Shown here piece after piece: positions 42,101-48,451 of a stretch of 64,000 bases of DNA. Every line of letters starts with the position of its first letter. The first letter of the stretch is position 1. The notes under the pieces were generated by a model that made no database searches, was not told the origin of the DNA, and worked only from the letters and a program-made list of their open reading frames with translations. The stretch is from Enoplolaimus lenunculus (Eukaryota; Nematoda; Enoplea; Enoplida; Thoracostomopsidae): positions 38,436-102,435 of the forward strand of contig JASANG010003685.1 of the NCBI GenBank assembly GCA_030248215.1, read 5' to 3'. Both the position numbers and the translations under genes were made by a program.

Positions 42101-45100
42101 ATTTTCTGAGTAATGCTTTAATGTGTCTTGTCCTATTTCCAACCTAGGACAATGGTATGTTTCACCGTTTGTGAACACGTTTTGGGTCTTTTCGCAGGCC
42201 CCCCCCGCCGGAGTTTGCCCAGAAATGATTGAATTTTGAAAATTTTTGCATATTTGGGCTTCTCTCGGCCGCCCTAATCATTCCATGCCCAAATTTGAAT
42301 TTTTGAAAAATTCGATTTTGTAATGATCCTAAGGTTGTCTCTTGGGACCCAAAAACATTTTTTGCCAAAACGTTAAACAAAATATATGCTGTAGCATGTA
42401 CAGGTGAGTTGTATGGTGATAAGTTTTCTGCAATCATACGTCTGGATAACGAGTTATGGTCAAATATTTGATTTAGCGCGCTTCCAACGTTTTGGGACAG
42501 CGCCAAATATTACCTTAAAAAATCGAACTATTCGAAAATTCAAATTTGTGCATGGAATGATCAGGGGTGGCCGTATAAAGCCCAAATGTGCAAAAAATTT
42601 AAAAAAACGGTCATAAAGGTAAAAAGGATGCAACTGTAGAGGTCGACACTGCTTTTATTTTCATAAGTCCGTATTAAATTTTAGAACTTGTCCACATAGA
42701 CATACTCAACTATGATCTTTTCAAGATTGGAATGACCACTAAGTCATGATTAGGTGTGATAGGCACTGGCTAGTTAGCGGAAGTAAAGGGTGACATCGTC
42801 AGAATGAATGCCTTATTGATCAGTTAGTGACCATTAAGGAAGCTGCAGTTGCCGTCTACTCTGTTCGAAGTTATCTAACTCTGTTTGCTGTTATTGCAGC
42901 CAATAACAAACGTTTAATGTTGTTGAATCCGGATGTTTGCAGGAATTAATGCTTGTTGTCAAAACAAACAACAACATTTTATGGCTTCAAAAAATGAAAA
43001 ATTGAATGATTAAATTTCGTGAAAATTATGGGTAATTAAGATAACGAAACTGGATTTCCTTGAAGTTTTCAAGGAAATATCACGAACACGTTTTGTGCTT
43101 TTACAGTATTCAGTGAGGTTTCGGAAGTATAAATGAACCGATGGTAAACAAACAAAAGTCGAATAAGGTAATAAGTGATTTTGGTAGCAGAGGTCAGTGT
43201 AAACAACCCAGGAGCCGGTATATGTCATTTAAACTGGAAGGATAGAGCCGGTAAATTATTGAGCCCCAATATATATAATAATGACGGGTTGCAATCAAAA
43301 GTCCAGGTCCGGTGGACAAATTCGGTGCTTTTTTACCATTCGGTTCTTGCATTGTATCCGGTAAATTTTCACCGGGTTTTTCGTCATTTTCCGTGTTCAA
43401 TAAAATGTGGCTGCGGAACATTTGAGGCGAATTTTGACAATCTTGAACGCGACAAGAGGAAAATCTAAGGATTGTACCGAAAGGCTTCAAAATCGCCGCT
43501 TAACGGTTTAATTTAAGATGTATAGCACTATGAACCAGGATGCAATCGGAATTCCGGTTCCGATTAGAATTCCGATTCAAAACGAATCCCAAGTCCGATT
43601 CTGATTCCGACTGCACAATTAATCGGAATCGGAATCTCCACGTTTGAATTTTAGGCCTACTTGCTGTGAGTGATATGTTGTTTAAAAATTCTGCATCATT
43701 TATCTATCAAATTGTTTTCGATAAGTTACCTTATCAATAAGTGATTGTAGTTTAGCTTTACAGAGTCAAAATATGATTGCCAATTTGTTCATGCGATGTT
43801 TTTGAGAATTGTTGCCCGCCAGGAGAGACCCTAAATCAATATTATACTTGTTAATATAAATTATCCGTATAATCACAAAATTTGTAGTTCCGATTCCGAT
43901 TCCGGTATAATCCAGTTCCGCTTTGCACCCTGCTATGAACATATTAAACAAGATTAATAAATATGTTGACAAACGCCGTGTGTTTGTAATAGTCGCAGCA
44001 AAAATTTTGTTAAAAATTAAACGTTTTCTGTAACTGTCAATTTTTGTAGTATCCGGTTGGGGTAGAAAATCCAGTATTCTTATTTCTCATGTTCCGGTTT
44101 CGATATTTTCTAAATCGAATTGTACCGTGAATAATTTCGTGCGGTTATCCATTAAAAATAGATTGGTTTCAAAGCGACGATTATGTGAAACTTGATAGGA
44201 TAACTAACCAAAGTTTCAACTGGAAAACTTAAATGCCGTTATTTGTCAGTAGGTTCGGTTATAACTGTATTTCACTGCCTGTATATTTACGTATGAATAT
44301 TATTCCAGTATTTCTAATGCTTGGTTAGGTTTTCAGACATTCTTAGCCAGGGGGTAGACAGGCTAAGTCTGAAAAAGTACGTAGTTTCTCGTTTCTCAAA
44401 AAATTTCGCGAGTGGGGTAGCCAGGTTATTCAAAGTCTAAAACAGTGCCCAGTGTGTTGTTTCTCCAAAAATTGCGAGAACAGATAATATAGGTATACTT
44501 TTCCTGTCTCCGTCTTGTATACACGCCCCTGTCGCACACAACAGTTTGTAATCCACATTTCAGTCGTTCACAACACTAACCGCAGCGTCTCGATCTGCGC
44601 GCGATGCGAAAAAGTTTCATCGCATTCTTGAAATCATACTTGCGTTTGGCAATTATATGAATAGTGCAAAACGTGGTGGTGCGTACGGATTTCGACTGCA
44701 AACACTGGATACACTGGCGTATCTGAAATGTCCGTCAAACAAGAACGTAACGCTGTTGCATGCGATCGCTGAAGTGGTTCGAGAACGATTCCGAAACGTT
44801 ATTGATTTTCCGAACGAGTTGAAGTTGTTGGAGAAAGCGTCAGGAAGTGAGTGTCTTGTGTTGTTGGTTGGAGTGCGTGCGTCGTAGGTAGAGATGTATG
44901 TGTGAAAGCGAGGTGTATGGTGTGTTTATTTTACCCACTTCTCAAGTTTTGAGTGAGATGAGAAAACATAAACCTTTTTTTGCCTGGCGTTAATATTAAA
45001 ATTGGTTGATTTTTCCAACGGCTGGATTGTTGGACAAATCGTCTGAACCGTAGTCTTTTATAGTTTTGCTGGAGTGGTTGTCTCGTCGGTAAAGGCGTAT

Positions 45101-48029
45101 AAGACGAACAGTATGCGCGTAGTAAATACCACGAAACCCATGCCTGACATTCTTGAAAAGATGATGACAGAAATTATTAGTTTGGCGAGTATTAGATCCT
45201 CCGTTGGGTCAGCGAAGATTTTGTTTAGTTAAACTTGCTCGGAAAATTATAAGAGCAAAAGTGTGCTGGTATTCCCGAGGCAAATGTGATGTCAGAGCTG
45301 TCGAGCGAAGTGTACAAGACCCGTTTTATGGATAATATGTATTGATTAGTTTTATGTATTTTTTATTTATTTATTTATTTATTTATTATTTATTCATTAA
45401 GTCTCTCTCGAATCAGTCGTTGTCGACATGAACGAGCTTGAAAAAGGCATGGAGCTGGCAAAACGTGAACAAGCGCTACGCGGACCGGACGCGATCAACC
45501 CGAGCCTGAGTTCGTTTCTCGTCGAAAACGATTCGTTGCTTGCCGAATTGAAAAATAGTTCAAGTCTTGCTCAGGTACTTGAGTGTCCGTGCCAGGTATT
45601 CTAGAAATAAAGTGGAAAATTTTGGAGCTTCTAACGGTTAGTCTAAGCGTGCACGTAAATGTGGAGTACGCGTACAAGGACCTGGTTCTCTTCATTGTAT
45701 AGCAGCTGCGATGTAATAATGTTCTGCAGTCTAAGATGTACATTGTCTTTATAGGAAGCGTTTCGCGATTGCGCAGAATACTACGGTGAAAGTGGCAAAA
45801 GCATATCGTCAACGACATTTTTCACAATTCTCCTCAATTTTGTCAAACATTTCATTCAAGCAGACGTTGATAATCAGTCACGGAAACGAATTGAAGTAAG
45901 TAATTTTAAAACATGAATTTAAAATTGTTTTAATTTAATGTCTAAAACATTCTTGTTTTGAGTTGCGTTAAATGGAGTGGATAACGTGTAATAGATTGTG
46001 TCACGGATACTTCCCTGGCTGATAGGCATGGTCACGGGCTGGTGCGGCCGCCCTCCTAGCGGAAATTTTGTAGAAACAGCAAAAATTTTTAGAAAAAATA
46101 TGATGCTTATTTGAAAACATCAACTTTTTGAGAAGCCTAATGCACATCAATGGCATTTTTATAACTACTGCGCAACGTAATACTATAACAAAGTTAGACC
46201 TACATGAGTTACACGAAGTCGTTTCACTAAAGTCAGAGGTCGAGTTAAGTTGCGTTTTTGCAACCCAGACACTGTTTCTTTGTCAGCTGATGGGATTTTT
46301 ATTTAATGAGCTGTTTTTATTTTTGCCTTCTCTTAGGAGCAAAATGAGGTATGTGCGATGTTTCATAGTGTGTTTCCATTGTTTTATATGTATGTGTTGC
46401 ATGTCTCCGCGTTACTGTGTAATTTTTGTGGGTTTAAATATTGTATCCTTGGTTGGTAATCATTTAGTTTTGTAGTTTTGTGTGATTTTTAACAAATGGC
46501 AAGTGTTTTGATGCTTTCTTTTAGTATTTTAAAAGTCTACCGTTTACTGGCAAAAGCGGGTGTTTGTATTAGAGAATAGCAGCCGTAATTTCATATCACC
46601 TTGCCTTTGTATTAAATCAAATTGCCTTGCAATTGTTGCATTCAACTGTAAAACAATATTTTTGCCATAAAAAATTTTGCCGAAAACTTGTTTACGCATT
46701 TTTAAAGGTTCTATGATTCTTTATTTCTCACGAACAATTAATTTTAAGTTTGACAAAACAAAACCGTGTCCTGCTGGTGTAATCGTCAGAAATTTCGTAG
46801 TTAATCAGAACAGCAGTGTTATCTTTTAGTGATTATATTACTACCTACACCTATTCATTTTGGAACATTTCAGGAAGCGGAACGACAAGCTGCATCAGAG
46901 CGCCGTAGACGATCGAACGATGTTAAAACAATGCAAGCAGCAGTTATTGATGAATTTGAAAAGCGTGGAATGAAGGTTAGTTTAATTTATTTTAATTTTG
47001 TTTTTAACATTTTGAGTCAAGTTTTACGTTTTTGGGAATTTGTAGATATTTTTCTTTTCTTTTTTTTTGCTTGTATCTTGTATAGGATTGTTTTTGTATC
47101 AAGAATGTGGTAAAAAAACGCAAGCATAGCTGTAAGCAGTGATGTGTTGTCTGAAGACATACGCCCGCAATGGTCAGTTAGGATATAGCTGGAGTATTTG
47201 TTTGGACTCAGGTTGTTAGTAGTTCGGTAGCATACTATTGAGTCCGAGCGGCAAACAGAACGATGAATGTAAATATAACGTTTCAGGCATCTAAATTTGC
47301 ATTATGAATATTATATTATGTGCACAGTACTGTTTTATAGTATCACAGGGGTGCATTTTTGTTGTAGGGTGGTGGTCGCAGCCAACAGCATGGTAATCAA
47401 CAGGGCTTTGCACGTAAACGCTCAATGTCAAAAGTTATGATTCCAGCCGAAGATATTTATCATGGAGCTTTGGAAGATATTATTGCAGGTAATTAGGTGT
47501 ATGCAGTTTTTATCAACCTGCAATTAACGTCGTTAAGTTCTTGCGGGTGTGTACTTAAGTTGGTTTTAGCATGTTTTACTCAAAGCCTCTATCACTATAA
47601 TATAAAATGGTTTTTGTGTATCTCTAGAAAATACTGGATTTAAACGTTGAAATGTGTTATGTCCTTTTTGTTGAATGCACATTTTGCTTTGTTACTCGAA
47701 AATGTTTCCTTTTGATTGCTCCTGTAGTTCCGGAACCTAAAACCTTTTCAACATTTGATCAACGATAAATTGCTAACCGCATATTTTGATGTTTAATGAA
47801 GAGATTTAGAAACATAGTAATACATTTAACTATAATTGTTTAACATGTTTTAGATATGAAGGAACAACCATATCGTAGTATCGATGCAATTCGACGGAAA
47901 AGTTTTCGTAAAAGCACAAACAGCGCTATAACAGCTGCAAACGCAGCAAGCGGTAGCGGTTGTTCTAGAGACAAGCAACAACAACTTTTGTCACGACCGG
48001 TACGAAGTTATGAGGATAGCGCTATTTGA
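182..48029 (+). CDS. FMNL: Formin-like protein (FMNL/FRL class), 5'-incomplete, 27 exons
   Basis: Actin nucleator and elongator of the Rho-GTPase-regulated diaphanous-related formins, acting at the cell cortex. Exons: 182-262, 7023-7102, 7930-8016, 8243-8430, 8937-9091, 9988-10064, 10644-10737, 11086-11163, 11520-11630, 12252-12401, 12786-12834, 13113-13165, 13430-13556, 14809-14976, 16469-16597, 17304-17428, 17566-17776, 18727-18784, 19583-19652, 19863-19940, 41565-41651, 44564-44846, 45402-45574, 45755-45895, 46874-46975, 47368-47488, 47854-48029. All junctions are GT-AG and keep phase, giving 1083 residues and a TGA. Order: GBD/FH3 (residues 1-365; [44 protein letters not shown]), coiled coil (about 366-443), FH1 (444-542, nine prolines in a row), FH2 (543 to about 960; [27 protein letters not shown]), DAD (about 1012-1045; [15 protein letters not shown] then RRKSFRK). 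The start codon and first exons lie left of the window. An antisense GPCR gene lies in the 21.6-kb intron. The GBD and DAD imply autoinhibition. FMNL class is preferred over Daam/Dia by the WVREFL, LALETS-like and DAD sequences. Confidence 0.95.
642..1133. repeat. Pair of ~95-bp direct repeats around the 757-1040 element
   Basis: The segment 642-735 recurs at 1041-1133 with scattered differences: both run from ttttgatttgtgtgaataaa to gtacgtataacg. Confidence 0.7.
757..1040. mobile_element. hAT-like MITE, GATTCGG-rich
   Basis: Ends are cacggtggca and tgccaccctg, inverted copies with one mismatch. The interior repeats GGATTCGGATT-type words about ten times. No clean 8-bp duplication flanks it, and a nearly 95-bp direct repeat sits on both sides instead. 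No coding capacity. Confidence 0.6.
2936..3170. repeat. 69-bp tandem repeat, about 3.3 copies
   Basis: Copies begin tgatgc at 2941, 3010, 3079 and 3145. The first two are almost identical, the third is diverged and the fourth is partial. The periods are 69, 69 and 66. Confidence 0.9.
5297..5490. repeat. Single arm related to the foldback-like element at 42 kb
   Basis: Shares the order gtttgccca, ttttgcat, cctccc, tttgaa, aaaaatcgatttt, gtccc and ttgccaaaa with 42213-42370. Only one orientation is present. Confidence 0.45.
6645..6745 (-). repeat. tRNA-derived SINE-like remnant
   Basis: On the minus strand TAGCTGAGTGG (6705-6695) is a perfect pol III A box, and AGTTCGAATCC (6662-6652) a one-mismatch B box, about 32 bp apart. 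The T stem does not pair and no acceptor stem closes, so it is not a working tRNA gene. A body of up to about 150 bp could follow on that strand. Confidence 0.4.
7023..7102 (+). CDS. FMNL: FMNL exon: GBD/FH3
   Basis: Acceptor tgttttcag, donor GA|gtgagc, ends in phase 2. Encodes residues 28-54 including [14 protein letters not shown], the conserved FMNL helix directly before WVREFL. It follows a 6.8-kb intron. Confidence 0.9.
7930..8016 (+). CDS. FMNL: FMNL exon: WVREFL segment of FH3
   Basis: Acceptor atttttag, donor CA|gtaagt. Encodes [19 protein letters not shown] and FVQNSGVLQ, one of the most diagnostic FMNL segments (residues 54-83). Phase 2 joins on both sides keep the frame open. Confidence 0.93.
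8243..8430 (+). CDS. FMNL: FMNL exon: low-complexity linker in FH3
   Basis: Acceptor gtgcttcag, donor CCGA|gttagt. Residues 83-146 are rich in Ser, Gly, Gln and His. This matches the variable linker that FMNL proteins carry between the GBD and the armadillo part of FH3. Support comes mainly from phase compatibility with both neighbours. Confidence 0.85.
8937..9091 (+). CDS. FMNL: FMNL exon: [12 protein letters not shown] segment
   Basis: Acceptor gtttttcag, donor AAG|gtaact. Encodes residues 146-197. The first half is basic and Ser-rich ([12 protein letters not shown], a likely phosphorylated linker) and the second is the conserved [16 protein letters not shown] of the armadillo repeats. Confidence 0.92.
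9356..9920. mobile_element. hAT-like non-autonomous element, GGTTCC-rich
   Basis: Starts aagggatgggacg and ends gttccattccta, a degenerate inverted repeat. It is flanked by ttctgcgg and ttctacag (6 of 8 identical). GGTTCC/GGAACC words cluster at both ends. Lies in the intron after the [12 protein letters not shown] exon. Confidence 0.5.
9988..10064 (+). CDS. FMNL: FMNL exon: YGFN segment
   Basis: Acceptor ttcttttcag, donor AG|gtaaga. Encodes [20 protein letters not shown] and HTNLR (residues 198-223), continuing the FH3 armadillo helices. Confidence 0.92.
10644..10737 (+). CDS. FMNL: FMNL exon: [11 protein letters not shown] segment
   Basis: Acceptor gtgttttag, donor CTG|gtatgt. Encodes [20 protein letters not shown] and the following [12 protein letters not shown] (residues 223-254), nearly invariant in FMNL proteins. 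Confidence 0.95.
11086..11163 (+). CDS. FMNL: FMNL exon: FH3, [11 protein letters not shown]
   Basis: Acceptor ttttttcag, donor ATG|gtaaga. Twenty-six residues (255-280), [20 protein letters not shown] then FHVDFM, in phase 0 on both sides. Confidence 0.92.
11520..11630 (+). CDS. FMNL: FMNL exon: FH3, [16 protein letters not shown]
   Basis: Acceptor atttttcag, donor GAG|gtaatg. Residues 281-317 contain [20 protein letters not shown] and [15 protein letters not shown], matching the end of the armadillo domain. Confidence 0.95.
12252..12401 (+). CDS. FMNL: FMNL exon: FH3 dimerisation segment
   Basis: Acceptor tgttttcag, donor AGG|gtaaac. Fifty residues (318-367) with [20 protein letters not shown] then [15 protein letters not shown], the conserved post-armadillo segment leading into the coiled coil. 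Confidence 0.95.
12786..12834 (+). CDS. FMNL: FMNL short exon: coiled coil
   Basis: A 49-nt exon with acceptor tttgcag and donor G|gtgaga. Residues 368-384 ([16 protein letters not shown]) continue a heptad-type helix. A 56-bp MITE lies only 38 bp downstream of its donor. Confidence 0.85.
12872..12927. mobile_element. 56-bp miniature hAT-like element
   Basis: Perfect 8-bp duplication gtgctaag (12864-12871 and 12928-12935) flanks a 56-bp hairpin. The left end cagggtgcaatcggaggtc pairs imperfectly with the right end gacctccggttgtactcgg. The left terminus matches that of the 43.5-kb element. Confidence 0.75.
13113..13165 (+). CDS. FMNL: FMNL short exon: coiled coil
   Basis: A 53-nt exon, acceptor ttgttttag, donor CTG|gttagt. 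Residues 384-401 ([18 protein letters not shown]) are helical with charged heptads. Phase 1 entry and phase 0 exit fit both neighbours. Confidence 0.85.
13430..13556 (+). CDS. FMNL: FMNL exon: end of coiled coil
   Basis: Acceptor aattttag, donor AAAG|gtattt. Residues 402-444 ([19 protein letters not shown], then [15 protein letters not shown]) are strongly coiled-coil-like and precede the FH1 region. Confidence 0.88.
14809..14976 (+). CDS. FMNL: FMNL exon: FH1, first part
   Basis: Acceptor cttattttag, donor GACG|gttagt. Residues 444-500 are rich in Ser, Pro and Ala, with short proline clusters (PTPPVL, HPPPAPP). This is FH1 sequence that would recruit profilin-actin. Confidence 0.85.
16469..16597 (+). 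CDS. FMNL: FMNL exon: FH1 polyproline
   Basis: Acceptor ttgttttag, donor AATG|gtaact. Residues 500-543 include [20 protein letters not shown], the only long profilin-binding tract, so this FH1 is short for the family. Confidence 0.92.
17304..17428 (+). CDS. FMNL: FMNL exon: FH2 lasso
   Basis: Acceptor actattttag, donor AAG|gttagt. Residues 543-584 contain [20 protein letters not shown] then [20 protein letters not shown] carries the conserved Trp of the FH2 lasso that makes the ring dimer. Confidence 0.96.
17566..17776 (+). CDS. FMNL: FMNL exon: FH2 linker with low-complexity insert
   Basis: Acceptor tgttttcag, donor TTAG|gtaagt. Residues 585-655 start [14 protein letters not shown], run through a Ser/Asn/Asp/Gly-rich stretch and end EHKRLRNL. 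This is the flexible lasso-to-knob linker. Confidence 0.92.
17798..18569. mobile_element. C/G-run-rich TIR element
   Basis: Inverted ends ctggcttatccacagc and gctgtggagaagccag agree at 15 of 16 positions. The 5-bp tattt flanks both sides (17793-17797, 18570-18574). The interior has many CCCCC/GGGGG runs with AAATTTT between them and small hairpins. Starts 21 bp after a formin donor site. Confidence 0.65.
18727..18784 (+). CDS. FMNL: FMNL exon: FH2 knob start
   Basis: A 58-nt exon, acceptor ttattgcag, donor AG|gtatgt. Residues 655-674, [19 protein letters not shown], complete the RNLAIT motif of FH2 helix alpha-A. Confidence 0.92.
18945..19315. mobile_element. hAT-like MITE, TCTCGG family
   Basis: Perfect 8-bp duplication gttatatt (18937-18944, 19316-19323). 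Ends cagggatgggagtctggg and ccgagaccgtctacccctg. GTCTCGG/CCGAGAC words are repeated many times at both ends. Confidence 0.85.
19583..19652 (+). CDS. FMNL: FMNL exon: FH2
   Basis: Acceptor tttgtttag, donor GAA|gtaagc. Encodes [20 protein letters not shown] then TPEE (residues 674-697), matching the conserved L..LLRFLPTxxE region. Confidence 0.93.
19863..19940 (+). CDS. FMNL: FMNL exon: FH2, before the 21.6-kb intron
   Basis: Acceptor ggttgcag, donor CAG|gtattt. Residues 698-723 ([20 protein letters not shown] then DLLMLQ) correspond to L.xEDRFML. The next exon is 21.6 kb away at 41565. Confidence 0.93.
21202..21772. mobile_element. hAT-like MITE, GGCATC family, hosting a second MITE
   Basis: Perfect 8-bp duplication aagggatg (21194-21201, 21773-21780). 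Termini tagggatgtgccgat and atcggcacatcgcta. GGCATC/GATGCC hexamers fill the ends. A second element sits at 21243-21365. Confidence 0.88.
21243..21365. mobile_element. 123-bp MITE nested in the GGCATC element
   Basis: Starts cagggacaac and ends gttgcaccctg, with a perfect duplication of host-element sequence gtaataat (21235-21242, 21366-21373). The middle is almost pure A with scattered C. Confidence 0.82.
23078..23449. mobile_element. hAT-like MITE, CCGGA family
   Basis: Inverted ends cagggatcgatcggata and tatccggtcaatccctg. Flanks aaccggcc (23070-23077) and aacctgcc (23450-23457), 7 of 8. ACCGGA/CCGGAT words repeat throughout. It sits about 465 bp beyond the GPCR stop. Confidence 0.78.
23914..26937 (-). 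CDS. GPCR exon 3: TM5 to C-terminus
   Basis: Starts [20 protein letters not shown] directly after the acceptor ttgtttcag. The upstream in-frame ATG at 26946 is intronic. Carries the long intracellular loop 3, TM6 ([16 protein letters not shown]), TM7 and a 455-residue tail with a poly-Asn run of over 20 residues (24115-24160 region) and Ser/Pro/His-rich sequence. Confidence 0.88.
23914..29876 (-). CDS. FMRFamide-receptor-like class A GPCR, nested antisense in the formin intron
   Basis: Seven-helix plasma-membrane receptor. Three phase-0 exons, 29876-28956, 27811-27674 and 26937-23914, give 1360 residues and TGA. Donors gtacgt and gtaatt and acceptors aattttag and tgtttcag are all good. Extracellular N-terminus about 135 residues with NDT, NQS and NFS sites and no obvious signal peptide; TM1 about 139-164, TM2 172-195, TM3 213-238 followed by ERF in place of E/DRY, TM4 about 292-312, second extracellular loop with Cys322, TM5 about 354-375, a third intracellular loop of about 457 residues, TM6 about 840-862, TM7 about 875-900, C-tail about 455 residues. 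The TM4/loop (FSTIFKISSFWEI), TM5 ([18 protein letters not shown]) and TM7 follow the FMRFamide-receptor pattern. I see no NPxxY and no Cys at the usual start of TM3. Both cytoplasmic regions are Ser/Asn/Gln-rich with poly-Asn. ATTAAA (23655-23660) and AATAAA (23546-23551) on this strand are possible poly(A) signals. Ligand unknown. Confidence 0.88.
24115..24192 (-). repeat. Trinucleotide tract encoding poly-Asn in the GPCR tail
   Basis: An ATT block then a GTT block on the + strand read as AAC then AAT codons on the gene strand. It is coding and likely length-polymorphic. A similar tract at 25760-25840 encodes the poly-Asn of intracellular loop 3. Confidence 0.85.
27287..27488 (-). mobile_element. 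TTAGGC-bearing MITE, in GPCR intron 1-2 region
   Basis: Starts ggcccatgta and ends cattggcc with flanks caaattgc (27279-27286) and taaattgc (27489-27496), 7 of 8. The interior holds degenerate GGCTTA hexamers. The 202-bp length equals the copy at 50034. It lies between GPCR exons 2 and 3. Confidence 0.75.
27674..27811 (-). CDS. GPCR exon 2: TM4 end and extracellular loop 2
   Basis: Has no methionine start of its own. Acceptor aattttag, then 46 codons from [20 protein letters not shown] to [10 protein letters not shown]|gtaatt. The loop Cys and the aromatic Y..Y..W pattern before TM5 fit the FMRFamide-receptor family, and phase 0 on both sides joins exons 1 and 3. Confidence 0.87.
28956..29876 (-). 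CDS. GPCR exon 1: N-terminus to TM4
   Basis: ATG at 29876-29874 opens 307 codons ending FSTIFK|gtacgt. The frame stays open beyond the donor to 28860, but that extension is not membrane-like and loses the TM4 end. Contains TM1-TM3, the ERF motif, and an eight-Ser run in intracellular loop 2. Confidence 0.87.
31373..31480. mobile_element. Partial hAT-like MITE of the TTCCGA family
   Basis: Left end cagagtgcaaagcgga matches the terminus of 43536-43932, and GGAATCGGA words follow. No matching right end or duplication was found, so it is probably truncated. Confidence 0.5.
34181..34498. repeat. 106-bp tandem repeat, exactly three copies
   Basis: Copies start tgaatgattttgtacgag at 34181, 34287 and 34393. 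Only one base or so differs between copies, indicating recent duplication. Confidence 0.95.
34884..35251. mobile_element. Possible degenerate hAT-like MITE, GAATCCGA-rich
   Basis: AGGGT-type start (tagggtggccgcac) and ACCCTG end (acaataccctg) bound a region with clusters of CCGAATCC/GGATTCGG at both ends, like 757-1040. No target duplication was found. Confidence 0.4.
38230..38662. mobile_element. hAT-like MITE, TTCCGATTCC family
   Basis: Right end ccgctttgcatcctg matches the copy at 43.9 kb; the left end catggtggaacc is diverged. Flanks ctttcaat and atttcaaa agree at 6 of 8. GATTCCG words repeat at both ends. Confidence 0.65.
38852..39019. mobile_element. G-run-rich short TIR element
   Basis: Ends gacccgtagccag and tgactacgggcc are inverted copies in their GCCCGTAG core. 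The interior is GGGGGGG-rich. I did not find a target duplication. Confidence 0.5.
39768..40144. mobile_element. Second copy of the GGCATC hAT-like family
   Basis: Starts tacggatgtggtgccgat and ends tgccacgccacatcctta, with GATGCC/GGCATC words at both ends as in 21202-21772. Flanking A-rich sequence makes the duplication uncertain. Confidence 0.6.
41345..41505. repeat. Diverged TTAGGC-like fragment
   Basis: Contains cctatgcctaagcctacgg and cataagcctaagtttaagc, hexamer phases like the MITE at 50034, but its termini are not recognisable. Confidence 0.35.
41565..41651 (+). CDS. FMNL: FMNL exon: FH2, after the 21.6-kb intron
   Basis: Acceptor gtttttcag, donor CCG|gtaata. Residues 724-752 ([20 protein letters not shown] then AEMIELIKP) directly continue the FH2 post segment, in phase 0 with 19863-19940. 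Confidence 0.94.
42190..42617. mobile_element. Foldback-like element with ~130-150-bp inverted arms
   Basis: The arms 42225-42378 and 42487-42615 are inverted, diverged copies: both read catttgggct..., gatcattccatg or aatcattccatg, caaatttgaatttt and tcgatttt when oriented alike. About 110 bp separates them. In the intron before the GNYMN exon. Confidence 0.65.
43536..43932. mobile_element. hAT-like MITE, TTCCGATTCC family, best-preserved copy
   Basis: Perfect 8-bp duplication ctatgaac (43528-43535, 43933-43940). Left end caggatgcaatcgg and right end ccgctttgcaccctg. GATTCCGATTCC/GGAATCGGAATC words fill the subterminal regions, while the centre is unique. Confidence 0.88.
44564..44846 (+). 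CDS. FMNL: FMNL exon: FH2 signature GNYMN
   Basis: Acceptor cacatttcag, donor GGAA|gtgagt. The longest exon (283 nt, residues 753-847) has [20 protein letters not shown] followed by [11 protein letters not shown], the best FH2 hallmark, then the [10 protein letters not shown] helix. Confidence 0.97.
45361..45396. repeat. TTTA microsatellite at a 3' splice site
   Basis: About eight TTTA units end four bases before the AG acceptor of the exon at 45402, taking the place of a pyrimidine tract. Confidence 0.85.
45402..45574 (+). CDS. FMNL: FMNL exon: FH2 post domain
   Basis: The acceptor tcattaag is weak in pyrimidines and preceded by a TTTA microsatellite. The donor is CAG|gtactt. Residues 847-904 ([20 protein letters not shown] then REQAL) match SLDSVxxDVxxLxxGLxLTxRE. 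Confidence 0.93.
45755..45895 (+). CDS. FMNL: FMNL exon: FH2 C-terminal helix
   Basis: Acceptor ctttatag, donor GAA|gtaagt. Residues 905-951 ([20 protein letters not shown] then [12 protein letters not shown]) match the FMNL CVEYFGExxK...FF.L...F segment. Confidence 0.95.
46874..46975 (+). CDS. FMNL: FMNL exon: post-FH2 basic helix
   Basis: Acceptor catttcag, donor AAG|gttagt. Residues 952-985 are a charged helix ([20 protein letters not shown]) linking FH2 to the DAD; in formins such regions can bind actin. Confidence 0.9.
47368..47488 (+). CDS. FMNL: FMNL exon: DAD, first half
   Basis: Acceptor tgttgtag, donor GCAG|gtaatt. Residues 986-1026 end [12 protein letters not shown], the amphipathic DAD helix that binds FH3 to autoinhibit the protein. 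Confidence 0.93.
47854..48029 (+). CDS. FMNL: FMNL last exon: DAD basic patch and stop
   Basis: Acceptor atgttttag; stop TGA at 48027-48029. It starts [20 protein letters not shown], the rest of the DAD helix and its basic patch, then a Ser/Ala/Gln-rich tail ending YEDSAI. Confidence 0.93.
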
Positions 48030-48445
48030 AGACTTTTATTTTGATAACCTATTTGTAATGGAAATCTTAGAGCGATTGCAAGAAAATTGCCTAGCGAGAT
48101 AATAGTTCGTTGCAGAATTAGGTTTTCGTGCCTTGTTTAGAAATGAGCCTAATGGTTTTATGGATTTTGAGACGATGAAGAACAGGATGGACGTTAGACA
48201 AACTGGCTGGTAATGGCGGTGTATACTGGAAGTTTCGTGCGCTAATTGCTACGTTTGTTGTTACGGAGTCTGCGGGATGTGAAGAGAAGCGCCAAGCGAA
48301 TTAAAATAATCAGCTGCATGGTAGTTATCCTTTATTGTATCTATGGTTTTTGAGACGTTGAAGAAATGAACATGGCCGGTGTTAGACAACCTAGCTGCCA
48401 ACCATGGGTGGACCAAGTTTTGCGCACTAATAAGTTTTGGACGCT

Positions 48446-48451
48446 AATAAA
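48446..48451 (+). other. Candidate polyadenylation signal of the formin gene
   Basis: The first canonical AATAAA that I see downstream of the stop, 417 nt after it. No transcript evidence is available. Confidence 0.3.
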
